In this document: piece after piece, positions 44,566-53,179 of the stretch
How the letters are laid out: every line of letters starts with the position of its first letter
How positions within the stretch are numbered: position 1 is the first letter of the stretch
The notes under the pieces: model-generated
The model's input: the letters and a program-made list of their open reading frames with translations, nothing else
The model's database searches: none
Told to the model about the DNA's origin: nothing
Made by a program: the position numbers and the translations under genes
Assembly (NCBI GenBank): GCA_018365895.1
Contig: JAGZJD010000008.1
Location: 1-57,226 of the forward strand
Length of the DNA: 57,226 nucleotides
DNA from: Lachnospiraceae bacterium
Lineage (GTDB): Bacteria > Bacillota_A > Clostridia > Lachnospirales > Lachnospiraceae
Reading direction: 5' to 3'

Positions 44566-46090
44566 AAATAAATCCTCCTGTAGAATCCGGCGGCTGTCCA
44601 AGCATAGCCGATGACATAAGAAGCGCCATATAAGCAATCCATCGAATCACCCACGGACGTGCTGCCAATGCATTTCTGATCTGTATTCCTCTTTCCTGTA
44701 AAAAACTGACAACAAACACTGCCAGACAAGAAATCACAAGAATTCCAAGCGCCAGAATCGTATATTTTACTCCCGCATTCCCGGTTCCTACCTGAATCTC
44801 AAGGAGCTGTTTCGGAGTAAAGTCCGTCACAGCATTTTTCATCATCTGAAGCGCCTGCGGAATCGTATCTGCCCGGTCAAAAAACCAGCTAATATTCACA
44901 AGCAAAAAGGTTCTTACGATCTGAAATACTTTCCATCCATTGCTCTTATCATTGATATGCAGACGTTTCTTCCATGACCGGTAATTCTGAACCATCAGGC
45001 CGCTGAATCCAATGATCAGACCATTGTACAAACCATACACAATGAATTTCCATGCAGCGCCATGCCAGATTCCGACTACAAGGAAAACAACAATATTTGC
45101 CAGACAGATCGGCAGCGCTCTCCCGTATGTCTTTCCAAATATTTTCTTAGCAGATTTTCCAAGTTTTCCCATCCATTTTGACAGAGACAGCGGATAGAAA
45201 ATATAATCTTTCATCCATGTTCCAAGCGTAATATGCCACCGATGCCAGAAATCTGTAATCGATACTGCGAAATACGGACGCTTAAAGTTCTCATCCAGCT
45301 CGACTCCAAATAGCTGAGCGATTCCGATTACGATATCCATTCCTCCCGAAAAATCTCCATAAAGCTGTGCCGAATAGGCAAGCACGCCAAAGATTGCAAT
45401 TCCGGTATAGGTCGTATATTCATCAAACGCAGCATTTACAAAAATCGCAGCCGTATCTGCCACTACAAGTTTCTTAAAATATCCCCACAGAATTCTCTGC
45501 ACACCGCGCTCTATCCGTACACGGTCAAAGGAATGTGATTCATAAAGCTGATGTGCCAGACGGTCAAATCTTCCAATCGGTCCCTGAAGAATCTGCGGAA
45601 AGAATGATACAAAAAGTGCAAAGCGCAGTGGATTGCGCTCCGGCTCACACCGTTTCCAATACACATCCATAAGATATCCCGCCGACTGAAATGTGTAGAA
45701 AGAAAGTCCGATCGGCAGAATCAGGCTCCGGAATCTCAGTTTCAGATGAAATAGATAATCCAGATTTTCAATAAAGAAATTCGTATATTTTAAAATCGCC
45801 AGTAATCCAAAATCAAGAACAAGCGCCAGAATCAATACCTGTTTCTTGCGGTTCTTTTTCGTTTTCTTATCAAGCGAATCTCTTTCCTCCACTGCATGAA
45901 GCGCAAGTCCTGCTCCATATGTTACCATCGTCACATAGATGAGAAAGAGAGTCATTTTCCATCCGGAAGAAAGATAGTAGAGATAGCTGAATAACAACAG
46001 CCATCCCCACTGCCACTTCTTCGGAATCAAATAATATCCTGCTGCCGCAAAGAAAATGAACAGCAGGAATTTCATTGATATAAAAGACAT
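44552..46090 (-). CDS. MBOAT family O-acyltransferase (DltB/AlgI-like)
   Basis: 512 aa, about 11 membrane helices. MBOAT landmarks: YTFQSAGYLMDVYWKR, FDRLAHQLYESHSF, DFWHRWHITLGTWMKDYIFY and the catalytic His in VFLVVGIWHGAAWKFIVYG. DltB passes D-Ala from its carrier across the membrane; AlgI-type proteins acetylate polysaccharide. Neighbouring carrier-protein and adenylation genes favour an aminoacyl substrate. RBS GGGGGAAGG, 12 bases after the carrier gene. Confidence 0.92.
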   Translation of the reverse strand: MSFISMKFLLFIFFAAAGYYLIPKKWQWGWLLLFSYLYYLSSGWKMTLFLIYVTMVTYGAGLALHAVEERDSLDKKTKKNRKKQVLILALVLDFGLLAILKYTNFFIENLDYLFHLKLRFRSLILPIGLSFYTFQSAGYLMDVYWKRCEPERNPLRFALFVSFFPQILQGPIGRFDRLAHQLYESHSFDRVRIERGVQRILWGYFKKLVVADTAAIFVNAAFDEYTTYTGIAIFGVLAYSAQLYGDFSGGMDIVIGIAQLFGVELDENFKRPYFAVSITDFWHRWHITLGTWMKDYIFYPLSLSKWMGKLGKSAKKIFGKTYGRALPICLANIVVFLVVGIWHGAAWKFIVYGLYNGLIIGFSGLMVQNYRSWKKRLHINDKSNGWKVFQIVRTFLLVNISWFFDRADTIPQALQMMKNAVTDFTPKQLLEIQVGTGNAGVKYTILALGILVISCLAVFVVSFLQERGIQIRNALAARPWVIRWIAYMALLMSSAMLGQPPDSTGGFIYAQF

Positions 46091-46102
46091 TCCTTCCCCC
46101 TT

Positions 46103-46330
46103 TTATTCTTCCTGAAGTCTCTGCACCATTGCCCAAAGCGCCTCTGCGGAATTAAAATTCTCCGGAATAATCTCTGCCGGTGTCACTGAAATATCAAATG
46201 CATCTTCTAATTCCCCTACAATTGATAAAATCGCGAAAGAATCCAACAAACCATCATCAATCAATGTTGTACATTCGTTATAATCCACATCCGGCGCGAT
46301 CTCTTCTAAAATTTCAATTAACTGTTCCAT
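46103..46330 (-). CDS. Acyl/aminoacyl carrier protein (DltC-like)
   Basis: 75 aa acidic four-helix carrier. Phosphopantetheine site Ser31 in LIDDGLLDSFAILSIVGELE. Size and acidity match DltC. Lies between the PLP enzyme and the MBOAT gene. Confidence 0.9.
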   Translation of the reverse strand: MEQLIEILEEIAPDVDYNECTTLIDDGLLDSFAILSIVGELEDAFDISVTPAEIIPENFNSAEALWAMVQRLQEE

Positions 46331-46393
46331 TTTCTTTTCTCCTGTCTTTTTCTTAATATTTTATACATAAACAATTTCATCATACATGAGTTT

Positions 46394-47617
46394 TTACCGC
46401 AATGCAACGGATTCAGAAATTCTTAAGGTTATGCTTCCGTCATTCAGCATATCTGATGCGATTTCCGGGCGCAATACCTTCACTCCTTCTGCCTTCTCAT
46501 AGGTAAGTATCTGCGGAAGATTCCTGCTTAAAAACAGATAGATTCCTTCTGTCACAGAATAAGCTCCTACTCGTTCGAATACAAGAAGATCTCCCACCCT
46601 TCCACTGATAAGCGGAAGCTGCTTCACAATCACATCATTGACGGTACAGAGAGATCCGCAGATATTCCATTCTTCTGCTGCATCACTCTCTTTAATCTCA
46701 TTTTTTGCCGGAATATGCTGATAATGCGGAAGCTTCATTGCCATCATCTGTCCAAAATAAGATAAATGATGAATTCCTCCATCCACAATTGCATAACGCT
46801 GTTCTTTATTTATCTTCTGATCCACAATCCGCGTCAGATAATAACCGCAATACGCTGCAATATAGCGCCCCATTTCCAGTGTAATATGTCCCCGGAAATG
46901 CAGTCCTTCCAAAAGTGATGCAAATGCTTTCAGCAGTTCCTGATCATCCACTTCCGGATCTCCGGCGAAATACGGCACATAAAATCCCGGTCCGTATTCC
47001 AATTCTTTCGCCTGATAACCATACGCTTCTTCTAACCTCTGTATAAACTCGTCCAGATGAACAAGCTCTTTTTCTATTTTTGACAATTTCTTCTTCTGCG
47101 TACCGGAATAATACTGCAGACCGCAAAACTCTATATGAGGATATTGGTTTCTGCTGTCAATTATTTTACAAATTTCTTCCTCATCTACCCCAAACTGGTT
47201 GCCGCTTGTTACCCGGATCAACGCCGGAAGAATAATTCCTTTCTCCTTTGCCAGACGCTCCAACAATTCCAGATGTGCCCTTGATTCTATCGTATATGTT
47301 GCTTTATTCCCGCAAATCTCTATTGTATGACGTACATCTTCCTCTGCTTTATAAACTCCTGACAATACAATCTTCTCCGGTGAAACTCCGGACCGCTCAC
47401 AGATATGAAATTCCCCCGGCGAACATACTTCATATTTGCTGATTCCAAGATCTCTGCACTGCACTAGAAATGGATTCGCCTTCATGGCAAAACATATTTG
47501 CGCCCGCCCGAGAATTCCTTCCATCATCCGGATTCTTTCACGCAGCATGTCCAGATCAAACACATAGGCAGGTGTCTCATAGCGCTCGCTGATCCGTTTC
47601 AGTACTTCTCTATCCAT
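46394..47617 (-). CDS. Fold-III PLP enzyme (LysA/ornithine-decarboxylase-like) in Dlt-like cassette
   Basis: 407 aa. Alanine-racemase-fold barrel with PLP Lys46 in ICFAMKANPF, then EVCSPGEFHICE, RVTSGNQFGVDEEEI, LEMGRYIAAYCG (EPGR position), VDGGIHHL, and the C-terminal beta domain with CGSLCTVNDV (the catalytic-Cys site of group IV decarboxylases) and VGAYSVTEGIYLF. It decarboxylates or racemises a basic or di-acid amino acid. The start at 47617 is set by TTTGGAGG and lies one base after the adenylation gene stop. Confidence 0.87.
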   Translation of the reverse strand: MDREVLKRISERYETPAYVFDLDMLRERIRMMEGILGRAQICFAMKANPFLVQCRDLGISKYEVCSPGEFHICERSGVSPEKIVLSGVYKAEEDVRHTIEICGNKATYTIESRAHLELLERLAKEKGIILPALIRVTSGNQFGVDEEEICKIIDSRNQYPHIEFCGLQYYSGTQKKKLSKIEKELVHLDEFIQRLEEAYGYQAKELEYGPGFYVPYFAGDPEVDDQELLKAFASLLEGLHFRGHITLEMGRYIAAYCGYYLTRIVDQKINKEQRYAIVDGGIHHLSYFGQMMAMKLPHYQHIPAKNEIKESDAAEEWNICGSLCTVNDVIVKQLPLISGRVGDLLVFERVGAYSVTEGIYLFLSRNLPQILTYEKAEGVKVLRPEIASDMLNDGSITLRISESVALR

Positions 47618-47618
47618 A

Positions 47619-49142
47619 CTATTCCTCCAAACTGTTCTCATACTTCTCTCTTAACTGCTTCCGGTCAATCTTTCCATTTTTCGTAACCGGAAGCGTCTCA
47701 AGCTGCACAAATACATTCGGTATCATAAAGCCCGGAAGAGTCTTTCCCAGTGTGCGAATAATCTGCTTCTTATCAATCTCTCCTTCATAGAATGCAATGA
47801 TCTTATGCTCCTCTTCATCATAGATGCAGCAATTTCTCACAATCTCATCAATCTTCTCCAGACCAAGCTCAATCTCTCCAAGTTCAATCCGATGTCCCAT
47901 ATGTTTAATCTGAAAATCCTTTCGAGAAGCAAAGTATAGATTCCCGTCCGCACCGTAATAAGCCAGATCTCCCGTCCGGTAAATCCGTTCCAGATAACAT
48001 CTGTTCAGCGGATTCTGGACAAATGCCTTCGCCGTCTGCTCTGAATTATTATAATATCCAAGTGCCAACGCTGTTCCAGCTACACAAAGCTCTCCCTTTA
48101 CCCCTTCGTCAGTTACAAGATGATCCTCTTCATCAAGGAGAAATACTTTCTCATTCGGAAATGCCCGTCCAATCGGAAGCACCTCTCCCGGGGCAAATTC
48201 CCGGTCAACTACATAGTAGGTGCAGTTGCATGTAATCTCTGTCGGACCATAGACATTGACATACATTGCATCCGGCAGCGCCTCTCTCCAGAGATTCAGA
48301 TGCTTCACCGGCATAACTTCACCGCTGAAAATCACTTTCTTTACCTTCGTTGGTATCTTATATTCAAATCCTTTCAGCGTTGTAATGATGCAGAGGGCGG
48401 ATACTGCCCAGATTAATGTAGTAACTTCCCGCTCTACAAGAAAATCAAGCAGCTTCACCGGGAAAGAAAAATACTGTTTCGGAATAATCTGCATCGTAGC
48501 GCCCGTTTTCAAAGTCGAATAAATATCCTTCACAGATACATCAAAGTCAAAAGGCGCCTGATTGCCAATCACATCTTCTGACGTAATCTGAAATAATTGT
48601 GTAAATTCCTCTATAAAATCAATTACTGAGCGGTGACATACTACAACACCTTTCGGAATACCGGTAGAACCGGATGTAAAATTAGCATACAGCGGATCGG
48701 TATCCATACTGCCTGATCGTATGCTGCGAAGTATCTCCTCCTGCGGCTCAATTTCCAATGCATCCTCCAGATCAACAACATCCCCGGTAAATGCAAGCTT
48801 CTCTAACTGTTTGTGATAAGAAGCTGATGTTAGTATCAGATCCGCTTCCAGAGTAACCAAAATCTGCCTAAGCCTCTCTGCTGGAAGCTTCGGATCCAGC
48901 AGAACATAAAAGCAGCCCGCATGCACCACTCCCATAAACGCTGTCACTGCGGCAACTCCCTTTTCCATAAATACAGGAATCGGACTTCTTCTCTTCGTTC
49001 GCTGTGCCAGACAAGTTCCAGCCACTCTTGCTCTCTCCAGCAGTTCCCGATATGTACATTTATCTTTATCATCTGCAAATGCTACTTTATCCGGATAACA
49101 TTCTGCAGAATGTTCCAGATAATCCAATATATTTCGAATCAT
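47619..49142 (-). CDS. Amino-acid adenylation enzyme (DltA-like)
   Basis: 507 aa single ANL domain without fused carrier. A3 core YANFTSGSTGIPKGVVVCHR, A4 PFDFDVSVKDIYS with the Asp that binds an alpha-amino group, A5 VNVYGPTEITCNCTYY, A7 YRTGDLAYYGADGNLYF, A10 PVTKNGKIDRKQL with the catalytic Lys. It activates an amino acid as aminoacyl-AMP and loads the separate carrier. D-Ala is the substrate in true DltA; the neighbouring PLP enzyme suggests another one here. RBS GCAGGAGG. Confidence 0.9.
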   Translation of the reverse strand: MIRNILDYLEHSAECYPDKVAFADDKDKCTYRELLERARVAGTCLAQRTKRRSPIPVFMEKGVAAVTAFMGVVHAGCFYVLLDPKLPAERLRQILVTLEADLILTSASYHKQLEKLAFTGDVVDLEDALEIEPQEEILRSIRSGSMDTDPLYANFTSGSTGIPKGVVVCHRSVIDFIEEFTQLFQITSEDVIGNQAPFDFDVSVKDIYSTLKTGATMQIIPKQYFSFPVKLLDFLVEREVTTLIWAVSALCIITTLKGFEYKIPTKVKKVIFSGEVMPVKHLNLWREALPDAMYVNVYGPTEITCNCTYYVVDREFAPGEVLPIGRAFPNEKVFLLDEEDHLVTDEGVKGELCVAGTALALGYYNNSEQTAKAFVQNPLNRCYLERIYRTGDLAYYGADGNLYFASRKDFQIKHMGHRIELGEIELGLEKIDEIVRNCCIYDEEEHKIIAFYEGEIDKKQIIRTLGKTLPGFMIPNVFVQLETLPVTKNGKIDRKQLREKYENSLEE

Positions 49143-49166
49143 TATATACCTCCTGCGTTTTGTCTC

Positions 49167-49195
49167 ATTATACCTTAACCGGATAAATATCTCAA
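49167..49195 (-). promoter_or_regulatory. Promoter of the Dlt-like cassette
   Basis: Minus strand TTGAGA (49190-49195), 17 bases, TATAAT (49167-49172). No terminator is visible between here and 37192. Confidence 0.72.
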
Positions 49196-49258
49196 CGTGA
49201 ATCCCATGACAAAACTCTTACATTTTAAAGACATTTTTTTCAATATATTTTCTTTCGG

Positions 49259-49329
49259 TACATATATTCATTTCTTCTATAAATATATGTATTTTTTCTA
49301 TCGCTCTTTCCACCCATATCAAGTATAAT
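49259..49329 (+). promoter_or_regulatory. Inverted repeat and -10 upstream of the GH123-like gene
   Basis: Perfect inverted repeat TACATATATT (49259-49268) / AATATATGTA (49282-49291), arm centres 23 bases apart, followed by TATAAT (49324-49329) with no good -35. The dyad centre falls near -61, a usual activator position. Confidence 0.5.
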
Positions 49330-49361
49330 AGACTTATCATAAAAAAGTGAGGTATCATATC

Positions 49362-51023
49362 ATGAGAAAATTAGAAGCACCTACTTTTGAACTTAAATTA
49401 TTAAGTTCCCTTGCGAAAGTATTTGCAGATGAAGAACCAAAATACCAGACAGAATGTCTTGTAATGACTTCTTTAAAGAACGAGACGATTTCTTTCCAGG
49501 CAGCTATTAAAAATGTCGGATTTATGAAACAAAATCTAACATTAAAGGTCATTTCCCCGATTGAAAACATGATTCATGCAAGAAGTGTTGAATACGTTCC
49601 GGTCGGACGCTCTGACTGCGGAATCCTTGATGACAATTATCTGAAGACAGGTTCCGGAATGTATCCGGATCTTCTCCGTGAATTAAAAGATAATACAGTT
49701 GTTGCATATCCGAACAAATGGCGCAGCGTCTGGTTCGATGTGATTGTTTCTGAAGATGCCGCTGCCGGAATATATCCAATCGAACTTCAGTTTATCAATA
49801 GCGAAAATGAAGTCGTATGCAGCGCTTCTACAAAAGTAACAATCATTGACGCCGTTCTTCCGGAACAGGATTTGATCCATACAGAATGGTTCCACGCTGA
49901 CTGTCTTGCTGACTACTATCATGTAGATGCATTTTCTGAAGAACACTGGCAGATCATTGAGAACTTCCTTGCGGAATACGTTTCCCGCGGATGCAACATG
50001 CTCCTGACACCAATGTTCACACCGCCTCTTGATATCGCAGTTGGAGGAGAACGTACAACAGTTCAGCTTGTTCAGATTACAGTAGAGAACGGCGAATATC
50101 ATTTCAACTTTGATCGTCTGAAACGCTGGGTTGACCTCGGTCAGAAATACGGCATCAAATATTTTGAAATGTCTCATCTGTTTTCACAGTGGGGTGCAAA
50201 CTACGCACCAAGAATCGTTGCCACAGTAGACGGCAAAGAAGAAAATATCTTCGGATGGCATACACCTGCAGTCGGCGAATACACGAATTTCCTTCATGTA
50301 TATCTCCCGGCATTAAAAGAAAAATTAGTAGAATGGGGCATTGCAGATATTACATACTTCCATATTTCCGATGAACCTGGCGCACACTTTGAGACATTCA
50401 AAGCTGCCAAAGACTCTCTCGGAGATCTGCTTGAAGGCTATCATACATTTGATGCATTATCCACTTATGATTTCTATGAAAATGGACTTGTTGACCGTCC
50501 GATTCCTGGAAATAACGAAATCGAACCATTCATTGAACACAACGTACCTCACCTGTGGACATACTACTGCGTTGGACAGTTCTATGAAGTAAGTAACCGC
50601 TTCATGTCCATGCCATCAGCAAGAAACCGTATCTACGGCGCACAGTTATTCAAATTTGATATCGAAGGAATCCTTCACTGGGGCTATAACTTCTACAACA
50701 CACAGTTCTCCAAAGAACATATCAATCCGTATGAAATTACAGATGCAGGCTATGCATTCCCATCAGGAGACTCCTTCCTCGTATATCCGGGCGCTGACAG
50801 ACATCCGGAAGAATCCATCCGTATGATGGTTCACGATGAAGCGTTAAATGACGTAAGAGCATTCAAGCTTCTTGCATCTCTGACAAGCAAAGAACATGTT
50901 GTAGAATTAATGGAAGAAGATCTTGCCGATCCTCTGACATTTAAAGTATATCCAAAATCAGACATGTATCTCATCTCACTGAGAAATAAAGTCAATCGTG
51001 AGATTGCAAAATACAGCAAATAA
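49362..51023 (+). CDS. DUF4091 / GH123-like glycoside hydrolase
   Basis: 553 aa, no signal peptide, so probably cytosolic. N-terminal beta-sandwich (~1-165), then a TIM barrel (~175-480) with LAEYVSRGCNMLLTPMF and the acid pair in YFHISDEPGAHFETFK, the Asp-Glu position of GH123-type beta-N-acetylgalactosaminidases; C-terminal DUF4091 part ends the barrel (YGAQLFKFDIEGILHWGYN). The start at 49362 follows a weak GTGAGG site. Highly expressed codon use. May act on a sugar brought in by the ABC system at 52-55 kb (inference). Confidence 0.82.
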   Translation: MRKLEAPTFELKLLSSLAKVFADEEPKYQTECLVMTSLKNETISFQAAIKNVGFMKQNLTLKVISPIENMIHARSVEYVPVGRSDCGILDDNYLKTGSGMYPDLLRELKDNTVVAYPNKWRSVWFDVIVSEDAAAGIYPIELQFINSENEVVCSASTKVTIIDAVLPEQDLIHTEWFHADCLADYYHVDAFSEEHWQIIENFLAEYVSRGCNMLLTPMFTPPLDIAVGGERTTVQLVQITVENGEYHFNFDRLKRWVDLGQKYGIKYFEMSHLFSQWGANYAPRIVATVDGKEENIFGWHTPAVGEYTNFLHVYLPALKEKLVEWGIADITYFHISDEPGAHFETFKAAKDSLGDLLEGYHTFDALSTYDFYENGLVDRPIPGNNEIEPFIEHNVPHLWTYYCVGQFYEVSNRFMSMPSARNRIYGAQLFKFDIEGILHWGYNFYNTQFSKEHINPYEITDAGYAFPSGDSFLVYPGADRHPEESIRMMVHDEALNDVRAFKLLASLTSKEHVVELMEEDLADPLTFKVYPKSDMYLISLRNKVNREIAKYSK

Positions 51024-51045
51024 ATTCTTTTCAGAACTATAAAAC

Positions 51046-51095
51046 CAGGGCAGTTTTCAGGCACATATCAAATGTGCAGCCTGAAAACTGCCCTG
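51046..51095. terminator. Terminator hairpin after the GH123-like gene
   Basis: CAGGGCAGTTTTCAGG ... CCTGAAAACTGCCCTG with an inner ACAT/ATGT pairing; between convergent genes. Confidence 0.85.
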
Positions 51096-51106
51096 ACTGG
51101 TTATTA

Positions 51107-51361
51107 CTATTCATCTTCTTTTTTCTCTTCCGGCGGAAGTACAAATCCTACTACATATGCAATACCAAGTACTGCTGCATAAAGGATAACACTCTCAACC
51201 GGAATATAATTAAATATATCATCTAAAAAAATTCCATCATTGCCATGAATAAATCGATAACAATAATGTGCCATAAAAATATTCATTGCAAGAATAAGCA
51301 AATCTAAACTGGCAATAATAGCCGCTGCAATCTGATATTTTCCTTTATCATTTTTATTCAT
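51107..51361 (-). CDS. Small two-helix membrane protein
   Basis: 84 aa. Two membrane segments (~12-32, AAAIIASLDLLILAMNIFM; ~56-74, VILYAAVLGIAYVVGFVL) and an acidic tail EEKKEDE. Overlaps the end of the lipoprotein gene by 8 bases, so probably coupled to it. No family recognised. Confidence 0.65.
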   Translation of the reverse strand: MNKNDKGKYQIAAAIIASLDLLILAMNIFMAHYCYRFIHGNDGIFLDDIFNYIPVESVILYAAVLGIAYVVGFVLPPEEKKEDE

Positions 51362-51952
51362 TCTCTATCTCCACTGTCCAGATTAGTCCGTTATCATTCC
51401 TTCTGAAATCAAATACCGTCTCTTCTGCTGTGCCATCCACAAGAACGGTTGCCTTAACTCTTTCTGATTTTTCTGTCTTCTCCACAACCTCTAATTCTCG
51501 CAGTTCAATGTTCTGATTCCTGCTCAAATAGTAATATAAAACGCCGTTGTTTCGAGATGATTCAAGACCTTTCTCATCATAATATTCTCCAATATAACCT
51601 TTCCACTTTTCAAATGCTTCTTCTGCTGCCTGATTCGCTGCTTCCTTCTGCTCTTCTGTCACTTCTTCCTCTGTAAGACCAATCGGATACGTCATCGTTT
51701 CCTCATTATATAATTCCTCATTTGGGCAAACTGTCATAAGTTCAAGCGTTTTCTTGGCTCCCTCGCTGATTTCAAAATCTTCTGTCTCGGAATTCTCAGG
51801 CTCTTTCTTTGTGTCATCTGCCTCTTGTGTAGCTGAACCATTGCCGCCCTTCGGCGCTTCATTTTGCTTCTTTGAACCGCATCCGCTAAATACAAAAGCA
51901 GTCATTATAATACATACTAAAAATAAATATTGAATTTTCTTTTTTTTTTCAT
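51354..51952 (-). CDS. Lipoprotein gene with a frame shift at an A10 tract
   Basis: From 51905 the frame encodes MTAFVFSGCGSKK and an acidic ~180-residue exported domain with a lipobox FSGC but no proper signal peptide. The real start is probably ATG 51950-51952, which has a good ribosome site (GAGGTG) and is followed by ten A residues (51940-51949). As written this frame stops after 11 codons; with one more A (or two fewer) it joins the lipoprotein frame and yields a complete Lys-rich, hydrophobic signal peptide before FSGC. This is a slippage-prone start, phase variation, or a sequencing error. The mature part (Glu-rich, SEGAKKTLELMTVCPNEELY) is not recognised. Confidence 0.7.
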
Positions 51953-51990
51953 ATCAAGCACCTCTTTTCAGATAATTAGTGGTTATGTTC

Positions 51991-52019
51991 AGTATAGATA
52001 AGTTTATAAATTTATTCAA
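51991..52019 (-). promoter_or_regulatory. Promoter of the lipoprotein gene
   Basis: Minus strand TTGAAT (52014-52019), 17 bases, TATACT (51991-51996). Confidence 0.6.
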
Positions 52020-52040
52020 TAGAATCTTTCTTACATTTAC

Positions 52041-52217
52041 TTAACAATTGTTACATTCAAAAAAAAGCATTTCGCATTGATCATCTACTGCAATTTCTTT
52101 TGAAAAGGATGAATACGTTTTCACATTTGAGAAACCAATGTCCTTCAAATATTGTTCCATTTCTCCAAACTTATAAAGATGTATCTGGAAGTCCATTTCT
52201 TCCCTCGCTAATAATAT
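52041..52217 (-). pseudogene. C-terminal relic of a SAM methyltransferase gene
   Basis: 58 codons remain before the stop at 52041-52043. They read LLAREEMDFQIHLYKFGEME, then QYLKDIGFSNVKTYSSFS and EMLFFECNNC, a pattern like the last strands of class I methyltransferases. A stop codon precedes it and the rest of the domain is absent. The 310 bases 52041-52351 hold only this relic, a terminator and a second relic. Confidence 0.5.
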
Positions 52218-52232
52218 TTATAAATATAAAAA

Positions 52233-52262
52233 GGATGGGCACCATCTCTCTGATACCCATCC
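52233..52262 (-). terminator. Terminator of the sugar ABC operon
   Basis: Minus strand GGATGGGTATC ... GATGGTGCCCATCC followed by TTTTTATA. Confidence 0.78.
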
Positions 52263-52271
52263 ACTCTTAAC

Positions 52272-52349
52272 TTATTTATAATATTTCTCACATGTATCTC
52301 TAAACTGTTCAAATAAATCATAGTATGTATTACAATATCTATCGGAGTC
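52272..52349 (-). pseudogene. Possible C-terminal relic of a deleted downstream gene
   Basis: In the frame overlapping the permease stop, 25 codons without a start read DSDRYCNTYYDLFEQFRDTC, then EKYYK-stop. The composition is protein-like and the position is where a glycosidase gene often follows such permeases, but the fragment is too short to assign. Confidence 0.3.
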
Positions 52350-52351
52350 AT

Positions 52352-53179
52352 TTATTTAATTCCGCTTAGAGCCAGTCCTTTAATAAATTGTTTCTGGAAA
52401 ATCAGGAAAATAATGATCATCGGCACCATAATCATTGTTCCTACTGCCATGATTGCTGCAAGATCTTCTCCTCGCTGACTTGAAAAATATACAAGTCCCA
52501 GCGGCAGTGTCATTTTCTCTTTATCATTCAGCATAATCAATGGATTCAAATAATCATTCCAGTGCGCCATCGCTGTAAAGATTCCGATCGAACCAATTGC
52601 CGGCCGGATCATCGGTAAAATCACATGCCAGTATATTTTCATCGGCCCTGCCCCGTCAATTTTCGCAGCTTCACAAATACTGTTTGGAATGTCTTCAATA
52701 AACTGCTTCGCCAGATAAATAGAAAACGCACTGACCATCGAAGGAATAATAAGCGCCCATTGACTGTTCAGAAGTCCTAATTTCATATTCATCAGATAAC
52801 GTGGAATCATTGTTACCTGTGAAGGTACCATCATTGTTGCCAGTAACAGCATAAATAACGGTTTTTTCAGCTTAAACTCATATTTTGCAAATACATAGCC
52901 AAGTAATGTACTTGTAATGATTACGATCATTGTTACAACGGCTGTAATCATAACACTGTTGAAAAACCATGTTCCGATCGGAGCTTTCTCAAGCGCTGTC
53001 TCGTATCCTTCTATCGTCCATTCTGTAGGAAAGAACTGCGTTTTGTTCATATGGATTTCTGCATTTGATTTAAAGGAAGTACAAAACATCCATACAATTG
53101 GATACATCATCACAGCAGAAAACGCGATCAGAAATAAAATAATTATCATATGATACGCTTTAAATTTCTTATATTCCAT
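52352..53179 (-). CDS. Carbohydrate ABC transporter permease (MsmG/GanQ type)
   Basis: 275 aa, six membrane helices. EAA loop SICEAAKIDGAGPMKIYWHVILPMIRPA binds the ATPase. N-terminal helix AYHMIIILFLIAFSAVMMYP. Its ATG shares one base with the stop of the first permease gene. Imports a sugar or oligosaccharide; no ATPase is encoded in the operon. Confidence 0.94.
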   Translation of the reverse strand: MEYKKFKAYHMIIILFLIAFSAVMMYPIVWMFCTSFKSNAEIHMNKTQFFPTEWTIEGYETALEKAPIGTWFFNSVMITAVVTMIVIITSTLLGYVFAKYEFKLKKPLFMLLLATMMVPSQVTMIPRYLMNMKLGLLNSQWALIIPSMVSAFSIYLAKQFIEDIPNSICEAAKIDGAGPMKIYWHVILPMIRPAIGSIGIFTAMAHWNDYLNPLIMLNDKEKMTLPLGLVYFSSQRGEDLAAIMAVGTMIMVPMIIIFLIFQKQFIKGLALSGIK

